DNA from: JAYRZB01 sp041916675
Lineage (GTDB): Bacteria; Pseudomonadota; Alphaproteobacteria; Rhizobiales; Devosiaceae
Direction: 5' to 3'
NCBI GenBank assembly: GCA_041916675.1
Contig: JAYRZB010000003.1
Span: 62,001 to 126,000, forward strand
Length of the DNA: 64,000 bases
The position numbers were made by a program, and so were the translations under genes. Under the pieces are notes generated by a model. It did no database searches. It was not told the DNA's origin and saw nothing but the letters and a program-made list of their open reading frames with translations. Positions 8,196-15,353 of the stretch are shown here, in pieces. Each line of letters opens with the position of its first letter. Position 1 is the stretch's first letter.

Positions 8196-8478
8196 CGCCT
8201 CGGGGCCACTGCGTCGATTGCCTATGCCAATGGAGTATCGACCACTTATTCGTACAGTCCCACCCGCAACTGGCTCAACACGGTGCTCACCACCAAGGGC
8301 CCCACCATCATCGAGTCCCTGACCTATACCAGGGACCATGCCGGCCGCATCATTACGGTGGCCGGGGACCGGGCCGAGGACAGCTGGACCTATGCCTATG
8401 ACAATCTCGACCGGCTGCTGAGCGCGGCCAATACCAATACCCCCGCGCTCAGCCAGACTTTTAGCTACGACCTTGCCG
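8196..8478 (+). pseudogene. Rhs core fragment, copy 4 (cut by the IS)
   Basis: This is an in-frame piece of Rhs core (ATASIAYANGVSTTYSYSPT to SQTFSYDLA) matching main-gene bases of about 1868-2150. It therefore starts further upstream in the core than copies 2 and 3. It ends abruptly at 8478, where IS sequence begins. It was probably the head of a fourth cassette whose tip has been lost or displaced. Confidence 0.85.
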
Positions 8479-9350
8479 CTGACCCGAGCCCCTAGATCTC
8501 CACCAGATTTTGAGGAGAGTCCTTGGTTGATGTTTGGCCCTATGCGGCCTGCTTTTCCAGTGCCAGTTGCGTGGCGAACTCGTTGGGCGTGAGATTGCCC
8601 AGCGAGGAGTGCGGCCTGTAGCTGTTGTAGTCCTCCTTCCATGCGCTGATCCGGTCCCGCGCCTCGGGTAGCGACCAGAACAGCGTCTCGTTGAGGCATT
8701 CATCGCGGAAGCTGCCATTGAAGCTCTCGATGAAGCCGTTCTGCATTGGCTTGCCGGGAGCGATATAGTGCCAGTCGATCTGCCGGTCCCGGGACCAGCT
8801 TAGGATCGCCATGCTGGTGAACTCGGTGCCATTGTCGCTGACCACCGTGAGCGGTCGACCGCGCCTGGCGATGATGGCTTCAAGTTCGCGCACCACCCGT
8901 CGGCCGGACAGCGATGTATCGGCGACCAGAGCCAGGCACTCCCGCGTGTGGTCGTCCACCACGGTCAGCACCCGGAAGCGGCGACCATCGGTGAAGGCAT
9001 CGCTGACAAAGTCCAGGCTCCAGCGCTAGTTGGGCCGGTCGGGCGCCAGCATTGGCCGCCGCGTGCCCAGGGCACGCTTGCGACCGCCGCGTTTGCGGAC
9101 CTGCAGCTTCTCCTCGCTATACAGCCGCCTGAGCTTCTTGAGGTTCATCTCGATCCCCTGGCGCTGCAGCATCACGTGGATACGCCGATAGCCAAACCGG
9201 CGTCGCTCCGATGCCATGGCCTTTATCGCTTCCCGCAGCTCCTGGTCGGCAGGCCGCGTGCTGCGATACCGCACGCTCGATCGATCGACCTCAAGAGCTT
9301 CACACGCCCGCCGCCGGCGCTCCTCCCGCATTCGCGCAGGAGTCCAGCGC
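8479..9350 (-). mobile_element. IS3-family element remnant
   Basis: The left edge is set by loss of Rhs homology after 8478; the element then starts TGACCCGAGCC. The right edge is near 9350, where a different gene's coding sequence begins. Only orfB-type sequence is present; orfA and a recognisable right terminal repeat are missing, so one end is deleted. It lies in minus orientation. Confidence 0.7.
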
Positions 9351-9352
9351 AT
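8540..9352 (-). pseudogene. IS3-family transposase OrfB, degraded
   Basis: One frame holds a near full-length OrfB (~270 residues) with an HTH_21-like N-terminal part (RRFGYRRIHVMLQRQG) and an rve integrase core. Visible DDE context: FVSDAFTDG and VVDDHTRECL for the first Asp region, SDNGTEFTS for the second, and NGFIESFNGSFRDECLNE for the Glu. The frame is interrupted near 9027 by TAG, where the family has QRW, a CAG-to-TAG change. The partner orfA is absent, so normal frameshift production of transposase is impossible. The end NLTPNEFATQLALEKQAA is intact. The element is almost certainly immobile by itself. Confidence 0.85.
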
Positions 9353-9513
9353 GTAATATCAAGGGCAATGTGAACACCAAGGGCGAGCGGATTTATCATG
9401 TGCCCGGGCAGAAATATTATGATCGGACGCGCATAGAGGCGTCGCATGGCGAGCGCTGGTTTTGTTCGGAAGAAGAAGCCCGCGCAGCCGGGTGGCGACG
9501 TTCGAAGGTTTAG
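9350..9513 (+). pseudogene. C-terminal remnant of a 'sunset'-type domain protein
   Basis: Beyond the IS a frame reads ACNIKGNVNTKGERIYHVPG, then QKYYDRTRIEASHGERWFCS and EEEARAAGWRRSKV. This Cys-x-Ile-Lys-Gly-Asn...GERIYHVPGQ...WFCSE pattern is a small C-terminal domain common at the end of alphaproteobacterial nuclease-like and exported proteins. The part upstream of the IS junction (9211-9349 in this frame) is IS sequence, so the gene has lost its 5' end. Confidence 0.7.
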
Positions 9514-9648
9514 CTGACAGCAGGTCCATCCGTCAGCCCCGCCGCCCCTGCCTCCAAACACTGAACTCCGGATGAACGCCCCGTTCCGCGCCGGTTCAAC
9601 GGCGCGAGGTCAGGGTGAGGGCATACTCTGCCAATATGGAGCTCCCAA

Positions 9649-9990
9649 ATGTTTTCCCAGCGCCTGCCTATTGCCCAGACACTTCTCGCCGCCGCGCTTG
9701 TTTGCGGCCTCGCCCTGCCCGCTACGGCCGCGCAGCGGATTCAGGTTCAAGGCGAACAAGGCTTTCACCACGCCGCCTGCCTCACCGCCGATGAAGCGAT
9801 CAGGGCGCTGGAGCGCAAGAATTATCGCGAGATCCGCTATTACTCCCAGTACGATGCCCCGGATCGGCTGCTCTTCGAAGCGCTGCGCACCAATCGCGAT
9901 GGGTCGGAATCCAAGTGGCTGCTGAATTTCGATCCCTGCAAGCGCAAGGTGACCAGCCGTTATGATCGTACGGGTCTGCCCTGGGCATAA
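9649..9990 (+). CDS. Small exported protein, PepSY-like, unknown function
   Basis: The 113-residue product has a Sec signal peptide (TLLAAALVCGLALPATAAQ, cleavage near residue 28) and a compact mature domain. GGAG sits seven bases before the ATG. The mature part has LTADEAIRALERKNYREIRY and LLFEALRTNRDGSESKWLLN, a helix followed by strands, the pattern of periplasmic PepSY-like or SmpA-like small domains, then NFDPCKRKVTSRYDR. It stands alone on the plus strand. An overlapping frame at 9572-9925 lacks a signal peptide and looks like a shadow. No specific role can be assigned. Confidence 0.7.
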   Translation: MFSQRLPIAQTLLAAALVCGLALPATAAQRIQVQGEQGFHHAACLTADEAIRALERKNYREIRYYSQYDAPDRLLFEALRTNRDGSESKWLLNFDPCKRKVTSRYDRTGLPWA

Positions 9991-10369
9991 AGGTTCGAGG
10001 CTCGCTCGCAACCTGATACTGTAAAGACCCGTCTCAAGCGGCCACTTCATCAGTTCAACTGGCCGCATCCTGGGTCTGCGGCCCACGTCGCGCCACGCCG
10101 CTTCGCTACGAAAACTCGGAGTACTGGCGACTGCAGGGGCGCCCAGTACTCGATACTTCGCTGTCTTGGCAAACAACATGTGCAGCCTGATGGCAGCCAG
10201 AGCAGAAAAGTCGTTTCATTGATGCGGTCTTGCAGGTCACCTTCAAGTGCCCGTCGATCACTTACGTATATTCGCATGTTTGATATTCTTTTACCAAACC
10301 ATGCTTAGCTCAACCCAAGGTTGGTCGTAACAGGCCAGAAATCCAGACAAACCTTGGGTGATACTCACA
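9991..10369. other. Intergenic stretch with two inverted repeats
   Basis: No convincing gene lies here; minus-strand frames at 10050-10277 and 10310-10519 have no family look or start context. It holds a 9-bp hairpin GAGTACTGG/CCAGTACTC (10119-10127 and 10143-10151) and the 10-bp inverted repeat described separately. Confidence 0.5.
10313..10359 (+). promoter_or_regulatory. 10-bp inverted repeat just before the binding-protein start
   Basis: ACCCAAGGTT (10313-10322) and AACCTTGGGT (10350-10359) are perfect inverted copies with 27 bases between them. The right arm ends ten bases before the ATG at 10370 and covers the only purine-rich stretch there, so it could be an operator or a hairpin that hides the ribosome binding site. 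Confidence 0.4.
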
Positions 10370-11440
10370 ATGAAAACAGACATCAGCCGCCGTAAATTTC
10401 TCGGCGCAGCCGCCGCTGGCACTCTCATCAGCGCCATTGGCATGCCTGCGATTGCGCAGACACGTACGCTTAAAGTCAGCTCGTACGGTGGTTATTTCGA
10501 GGAAAGCTTCAAAGAGCACGTGTTCCCCGAATTCACTAAGGCGACTGGTATCGAGATTGAAAGCATCACACAGTCTGACTCGCCCGACTGGCTAGCCGAT
10601 ATGATCCAGGCCGCCGCATCCGGCAGCGCGCCTTCGGATGTCTCCATGTTCTCGCCCGATATTATGATCAAGGCCTCCCGCTCGCCAGGTATTCTGCGGG
10701 AGATCGATATCAACTCGGTGCCGAACCTGTTGAACCTTGAGCGTGAATACACCTTTGGGGTCGATGGCAAACTATTGTCGGTGGGCGCTCTGGCCACATT
10801 CACTGCCATGGTTGTGAAGACTGACAAGGCTTCGGCGCCCGCGAGCTGGGCGGAATTCTGGGATACCTCGAAGTTTCCATCCGGTCTCGGTCTGAGCAAG
10901 CAATTCAATTCCGGGCTGCTCGACATCATTGCCGCCACGTTCTTTGAAGGCGAAGCCACGTTCGCTACCGAAGATGGCATCATGGCTCTGATCGAAAAGG
11001 CCGCCGAAATCCGGCCCAATGTCGCCCTTTGGTGGTCGGCCGAAAGCGAGATGGAGCAGGCCCTGAAAGATGGCACGGTCGTGGGTGGCCTTTACTACCA
11101 TGATGTGGCCCAGTTGATGGCTGCCGATGGATTCCCCGTTAAGTCTGTTTTCCCGAAAGAAGGTAATCCGCAGCAGTTTGAATCCTGGTGCATTTCAGCT
11201 GCCAGCGAAAAATCTGAAGAGGCCCATGCCTTCATCGACTTTTCCTGCACGCCGGAGGCCCAGGCCCTCATGTCGCGCAAGATCGGGACGGCGCCCGTCG
11301 TTGATCCCACCACTACCGATCTGACACTCGAAGAATTCAACGCCGTCTCCGGTACCCCCGTCATTCGGTTTGCCTATGAGGCTTACCTCGACAAAGAGGA
11401 CTTCATTAAGCAGAACTGGGAGAAAATGCTTGCTGGCTAG
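10370..11440 (+). CDS. Tat-exported extracellular solute-binding protein (PotD-like), copy 1
   Basis: The product has 356 residues from the ATG at 10370; an upstream in-frame start would only add four. It opens with a Tat signal (SRRKFLGAAAAGTLISAIGM, cleavage after AIAQ), then the type-2 periplasmic fold typical of family-1 polyamine-type binding proteins: TLKVSSYGGYFEESF, DVSMFSPDIM, WAEFWDTSKFP, VGGLYYHDVAQLM, GTAPVVDPTTTDLTLEEF. It is very similar, roughly three residues in four by eye, to the binding protein at 23293, but has no permease or ATPase beside it. It may feed the same transporter with a different ligand range. Transcription ends at a hairpin at 11507. Confidence 0.85.
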   Translation: MKTDISRRKFLGAAAAGTLISAIGMPAIAQTRTLKVSSYGGYFEESFKEHVFPEFTKATGIEIESITQSDSPDWLADMIQAAASGSAPSDVSMFSPDIMIKASRSPGILREIDINSVPNLLNLEREYTFGVDGKLLSVGALATFTAMVVKTDKASAPASWAEFWDTSKFPSGLGLSKQFNSGLLDIIAATFFEGEATFATEDGIMALIEKAAEIRPNVALWWSAESEMEQALKDGTVVGGLYYHDVAQLMAADGFPVKSVFPKEGNPQQFESWCISAASEKSEEAHAFIDFSCTPEAQALMSRKIGTAPVVDPTTTDLTLEEFNAVSGTPVIRFAYEAYLDKEDFIKQNWEKMLAG

Positions 11441-11506
11441 GCGCTTGCGATTGGCTTGACCGGCGGTACCATTCACGCAATCTTCTCATCGTGCCGCACA
11501 CGTTCC

Positions 11507-11530
11507 GGGCGGGCCTTGGCCCGCCCTTTT
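11507..11530 (+). terminator. Rho-independent terminator after binding protein 1
   Basis: GGGCGGGCC/GGCCCGCCC (9-bp perfect stem, loop TT) is followed by TTTTAT, 66 bases after the stop codon. Confidence 0.8.
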
Positions 11531-11571
11531 ATCGTTGCTGTGGTGAGCTAGATTGGGGCAAAGTGGAAGCC

Positions 11572-11928
11572 ATGGACGATACCAACCACCGCATCTATGG
11601 CATGAGCGTTGCCAGTGTTTACAAGCACTATGTCGCCAAGGCCGAGCGCAAGGGGCGGACCAAGGCGGAGCTCGATCAGATCATCTGCTGGCTCACCGGA
11701 CACGATCAGGCCTCGCTCGATAGCGAGCTTGAGAACCTGACAACGTTTCAGGATTTCTTTGCCAGGGCACCACAGATGAATCCGGCGCGCTCGCTGATCA
11801 CGGGCGTTGTCTGCGGGGTGCGTGTGCAGGATATCGCCCATCCTCTGATGCGCGAAATCCGCTATATGGACAAACTCGTCGATGAACTTGCCAATGGCAA
11901 GAAGATGGAAAAAATCCTGAGGGCCTGA
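11572..11928 (+). CDS. DUF2200 family protein
   Basis: The 118-residue product starts at the ATG for MDDTNHRIYGMSVASVYKHY. The frame is open further upstream, but that part covers the terminator. Motifs typical of DUF2200 are clear: HRIYGMSVASVYKHYVAKAE, RKGRTKAELDQIICWLTGHD, FFARAPQMNPARSLITGVVC, GVRVQDIAHPLMREIRYMDK and a final Lys-rich KMEKIL. Full family length, cytoplasmic, no known enzymatic activity; some members are annotated as toxin-like or stress-related without proof. It is transcribed alone and converges on the dipeptidase gene. Confidence 0.85.
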   Translation: MDDTNHRIYGMSVASVYKHYVAKAERKGRTKAELDQIICWLTGHDQASLDSELENLTTFQDFFARAPQMNPARSLITGVVCGVRVQDIAHPLMREIRYMDKLVDELANGKKMEKILRA

Positions 11929-11939
11929 GGCGTCCGCCC

Positions 11940-11961
11940 GCCTGGCATGTAAACGCCAGGC
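11940..11961. terminator. Hairpin between convergent genes
   Basis: GCCTGGC/GCCAGGC with an 8-base loop lies between the ends of the DUF2200 gene and the dipeptidase gene. There is no T-run, so it is a weak candidate for a shared terminator. Confidence 0.3.
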
Positions 11962-12040
11962 CGGGGACGGCAATCGCCCCGGGCCTGGCGCCTTGCCCTG
12001 CCTTTGGTGCCCACCTCCACGCAGGGTAAGCTAGCCTGTG

Positions 12041-13204
12041 TCAGGCGCTTGCGGCCCGAATGGCCTCGCCCCGGGCCTCCACCGCCCTGAACAGGCGAAT
12101 AAAGTTCAGCCCCGCAAGCTTGGCGAGGTTTTCGTCGGACCAGCCTCTGCCCGCCAGTTCGGCCAGTAGTTGCGGATAGCACGATACGTCGCGCAGCCCT
12201 TCGGTGGTCACCGTGCTGCCCCAGAAGTCCGATCCGATACCGATATGGTCACTGCCCAGCCGCGCCGCGAGGTACTCGATCTGGTCGGCAACCTGGTCCA
12301 GCCGCGCCAGCGGCTCGCGGCCGCTTTTGAGAATATGCTGCCTGCGCATCTCATCCCAGTTTTCGGGCAGTGTAATGCCTGCCGCCGCCCGGATGGGTGC
12401 AATCCAGCTGCGGACCTCCTCGCTGACAAAATCGGGAATGAAGGTGGCCATCACCATGCCGCCATTAGCCACCACGCGGGTCAGCACGTCGTCCGGCACG
12501 TTGCGCTTGTGGTTGCACAGGGCCCGCGCGTTTGAGTGGGAAAACACCACTGGCGCTGCGGTCGTATCCAGCACGGCCCGCATCGCGTCATCAGAAACGT
12601 GCGAGCAGTCGACCACCATGCCGAGCCTGTTCATTTCCGCAATGACTTGACGGCCGAATGGCGAAAGTCCGCCGGAGAGCCGTTCGCCCGTCGCCGAATC
12701 TACCCATGCCAGGCTCTTGTTGTGGCAAAGCGTCATCAGCCGGACGCCGAGTTGGTGCCACATGCGCAGGGGGGCCAGGCTCTCCCCCATGCCCACCCCG
12801 CCCTCGACGGCCATCATCGAGGCAATCTTGCCCTGCCTGTGCGCCTCGAGAAAATCATCGGCGTGCAACACAGGGTGGAACGCGTCTCGATACGCCTCAT
12901 TCATGCGCAGGATGAGGTCGATCTGTTCCAGGGTCTCGATTTCGGGTTGCCGGCTTTCGCTGGGAACGAAGGCTGCCCACACCTGCCCGGATACCCGTCC
13001 CTCACGCAACCGGGGCAAATCGGTGTCACCGGCGCTATGGCGGCGGCGCAGGTCGAAGCGCACAACATCGCCGCGCGCCTCCGGATCATTGCGAATGACC
13101 ATGGGCAGATCATTGTGCGCATCGATCAGGGGAAAACGCTCAAGCAGCGCCAGCACGCGTTCCAGTTCAGCACTCGCTTTGCGCACTGATGTGGCCATTT
13201 CCAT
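12041..13204 (-). CDS. Membrane dipeptidase (peptidase family M19), canonical metal site
   Basis: The 387-residue renal-dipeptidase-type zinc hydrolase would cleave dipeptides, often with D- or modified C-terminal residues. All metal-site motifs are present: His30-x-Asp32 in LIDAHNDLP, Glu in MMAVEGG, His in DCSHVSD, His in FSHSNARAL, and Asp in GIGSDFWG. No signal peptide is seen, so it is cytoplasmic despite the family name. GGGAGG precedes the ATG; a second Met two codons in is an alternative. It is the last gene of the minus-strand soxBDAG-aldehyde dehydrogenase operon, 80 bases behind the dehydrogenase. M19 genes recur near betaine and sarcosine genes in other Proteobacteria. Confidence 0.88.
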   Translation of the reverse strand: MEMATSVRKASAELERVLALLERFPLIDAHNDLPMVIRNDPEARGDVVRFDLRRRHSAGDTDLPRLREGRVSGQVWAAFVPSESRQPEIETLEQIDLILRMNEAYRDAFHPVLHADDFLEAHRQGKIASMMAVEGGVGMGESLAPLRMWHQLGVRLMTLCHNKSLAWVDSATGERLSGGLSPFGRQVIAEMNRLGMVVDCSHVSDDAMRAVLDTTAAPVVFSHSNARALCNHKRNVPDDVLTRVVANGGMVMATFIPDFVSEEVRSWIAPIRAAAGITLPENWDEMRRQHILKSGREPLARLDQVADQIEYLAARLGSDHIGIGSDFWGSTVTTEGLRDVSCYPQLLAELAGRGWSDENLAKLAGLNFIRLFRAVEARGEAIRAASA

Positions 13205-13284
13205 ACATCCTCCCTTCTTCGGGCAAATTCGGGCGCTCGTGGCGCCGCGATTGCAGCGTCACGGCAGACTTCACCTGCGTTTGG

Positions 13285-14718
13285 TCAACCCAGTCTGGTC
13301 ACAAACCGGGTCTGCAGATATCCCTGCATGGCCTCTGGGCCGCCTTCGGTCCCCATTCCTGAATCGCCAATGCCGCCAAACGGCAGTTCGGCGAGGGAAA
13401 TGCCGATGTGGTTGATCGAGAGCATGCCCGCCTGGATTTGCTCCTGAAGGCGTTGCGAGCGTGCCGACGAGCGCGTCCATGCATAGGCGGCAAGGCCGTA
13501 GGGCAGCCGGTTGGCCTCGGCAAATGCGTCGTCGTCAGCGCTGAAGCGATTGATGATGGCCAGGGGCCCGAAGGGCTCCTCGTTCATCATCGCCGCTTCG
13601 ACCGGCACATCTGCCAAAACCGTCGGTTCGAAATACCAACCCTTGTTGCCTATGCGACGCCCGCCCGTTTTCAGAACTGCCCCGCTCGCCACTGCGTCAG
13701 CGACAAGCCTTTCCATGGCTGCAACCCGGCGGTCATTGGCCAATGGCCCCATTTCACTGGATGGATCGGTCCATGGGCCGACCTTGACCGCCTTGGCCGC
13801 TTCTACAAACCGTTCGGTGAAATAGGCGGACACCTTGTCCTGAACCAGGAAGCGGGTGGGCGAAACGCAAACCTGTCCGGCATTGCGGAACTTTGTGGCC
13901 GCAAGCGTCGAGACAGCGGCATCGACATCGGCATCGTCAAATATCAGAACCGGCGCGTGTCCGCCCAGTTCCATGGTCACGCGCTTCATGTGCTGCCCGG
14001 CCAGCGCAGCCAGCGACTTTCCAACCGGCGTGGAGCCGGTGAAGGAGACCTTCTTGATCGTGGGGTGCGGTATCAGATAGCCCGAAATCTCGGCGGGAAT
14101 GCCATAAACGAGGTTCAGCACGCCCGCAGGTACGCCAGCCTCGGCAAAACAGGCGATCAGTTGTGCGGGAGAGGCGGGTGTTTCCTCGGGTGCCTTGACG
14201 ATGATGGTGCATCCGGCCGCCAGTGCCAGCGAAACCTTCCGCACCACCTGGTTGATAGGGAAGTTCCAGGGGGTGAACGCTGCCACGGGCCCCACCGGTT
14301 CCTTGATGGTCAGCTGGATAACGCCGGTTATCCGCGCCGGTATCACCATGCCATAAGTGCGCCGCGCTTCTTCGGCGAACCAGTCGACAATGTCAGCGGC
14401 AGACATGATCTCGGCGAGGGCATGGGCAACCGGCTTGCCCTGCTCCGCCGACATCATGGGGGCGATTTCCTTGCTTCTTCCGCGCAACAGCTCTGCTGCG
14501 CGGCGCATGATCTGGCTGCGAAGCAAAGGCGAGGTCTGCCGCCACGACACAAAAGCGGTCGCTGCTGCTGCCAGCGCCTCATCCAGGTCGGCCCGCCCGG
14601 CCTTGGCGACCTTTCCGATCTCGGTTTCGGTAGACGGATCGATAACTGGCAGCCACTCCTGCGATGCGGCGGGTCGCCAGACGCCGTTGATGAAAAGCTG
14701 CGTGTCGGGATAGGTCAT
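13285..14718 (-). CDS. gabD: NAD(P)-dependent aldehyde dehydrogenase, succinate-semialdehyde type
   Basis: The 477-residue protein is full length for the ALDH superfamily. The N-terminal cofactor domain has FTPWNFPINQVVRK and FTGSTPVGK; the catalytic Glu lies in VTMELGGHAPVL and the Cys in NAGQVCVSPTRF; EEPFGPLAII and LPFGGIGDSGMG follow. The overall pattern is closest to succinate-semialdehyde dehydrogenase (GabD), but the substrate cannot be fixed from sequence. Sitting 59 bases behind soxG, it may oxidise an aldehyde made by the oxidase or from the imported compound. GAGAGACGAAAG lies before the ATG. The symbol marks the family, not a proven substrate. Confidence 0.85.
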   Translation of the reverse strand: MTYPDTQLFINGVWRPAASQEWLPVIDPSTETEIGKVAKAGRADLDEALAAAATAFVSWRQTSPLLRSQIMRRAAELLRGRSKEIAPMMSAEQGKPVAHALAEIMSAADIVDWFAEEARRTYGMVIPARITGVIQLTIKEPVGPVAAFTPWNFPINQVVRKVSLALAAGCTIIVKAPEETPASPAQLIACFAEAGVPAGVLNLVYGIPAEISGYLIPHPTIKKVSFTGSTPVGKSLAALAGQHMKRVTMELGGHAPVLIFDDADVDAAVSTLAATKFRNAGQVCVSPTRFLVQDKVSAYFTERFVEAAKAVKVGPWTDPSSEMGPLANDRRVAAMERLVADAVASGAVLKTGGRRIGNKGWYFEPTVLADVPVEAAMMNEEPFGPLAIINRFSADDDAFAEANRLPYGLAAYAWTRSSARSQRLQEQIQAGMLSINHIGISLAELPFGGIGDSGMGTEGGPEAMQGYLQTRFVTRLG

Positions 14719-14777
14719 GATCTTTCGTCTCTCGATTGGCTGTTCGGGGGCATACGCTTCAGGTCAAATGCTGGGGA

Positions 14778-15353
14778 CTAACCCGCCTCGCTGCTCACCG
14801 ACACAAGGCGACGGGCTGCCGTTTCGATTTCCTGCCACAGCGATCCTGCCATCGATCGCATCCCAAGGATCAGCACCCGCTCTTTCGACAGTCGCAAAGC
14901 GAAGACGTTCATATGCGCGAGCCCTGTGCGTATCGCAGAGCCCGGACCGAATGTTCTAAGGTCCGTATTCACCAGCTTTTCGAGCAGGGCATGAAGTGGC
15001 CCCTCCCCACCGGACGAGGCGATCTCGAAGACGACAAACCCATCGGTCTGCTCGGTTACCGAACAATCCGGGGACGCTGCCTTGAGAGCGTTCGCCAGAG
15101 CCCCGCCATCGCTTGAGGCCGTTCCGAACATCCATTGCCCGGGCGCGGTCCAGAATGAGATATAACCGGCGGTCTGGGCGCATCGGCCGGGGCCGTGCAA
15201 ATCCAGGCCCAGAGGCGCGGCGGAACCGCTGTCCTTGCGCAGCGAGAACGATGCCAGCGACATCGTCATGTCTTCGGTCACGGTCAGGCTCCCAAAAGTG
15301 TCGGCGCGCGGCACAAGGCCGCCAAATGCCGAAGATGCAAAAAGCTCAGACAC
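14778..15353 (-). CDS. soxG: Sarcosine oxidase gamma subunit
   Basis: The start chosen is the GTG inside the end of soxA (8-base overlap), giving 191 residues, the usual SoxG length; a longer frame to 15428 only re-reads soxA. Weak but typical landmarks are QTAGYISFWTAPGQWMFGTA, LEKLVNTDLRTFGPGSAIRT and GLAHMNVFALRLSKERVLIL. In heterotetrameric sarcosine oxidase the gamma subunit resembles part of the folate-binding GcvT-like fold and supports the alpha subunit. It is the fourth gene of soxBDAG and is followed by the aldehyde dehydrogenase. Confidence 0.88.
   Translation of the reverse strand: MSELFASSAFGGLVPRADTFGSLTVTEDMTMSLASFSLRKDSGSAAPLGLDLHGPGRCAQTAGYISFWTAPGQWMFGTASSDGGALANALKAASPDCSVTEQTDGFVVFEIASSGGEGPLHALLEKLVNTDLRTFGPGSAIRTGLAHMNVFALRLSKERVLILGMRSMAGSLWQEIETAARRLVSVSSEAG

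Noticed and set aside
4480..8478. Tandem Rhs core copies read as an ordinary tandem gene duplication
   Set aside because: Only the core end is copied and each copy leads to an unrelated tip and partner gene, so cassette displacement explains it better.
9572..9925. 117-codon frame overlapping the small exported protein
   Set aside because: It has no signal peptide or start context; the +1 frame gene at 9649 has both.
10119..10151. tRNA or small structured RNA in the gap before binding protein 1
   Set aside because: Only one 9-bp hairpin is present; no tRNA arms, anticodon or CCA-like end could be fitted.
13408..14781. 457-codon plus-strand frame opposite the aldehyde dehydrogenase
   Set aside because: It has no recognisable domain, and the minus-strand gene has all ALDH motifs.
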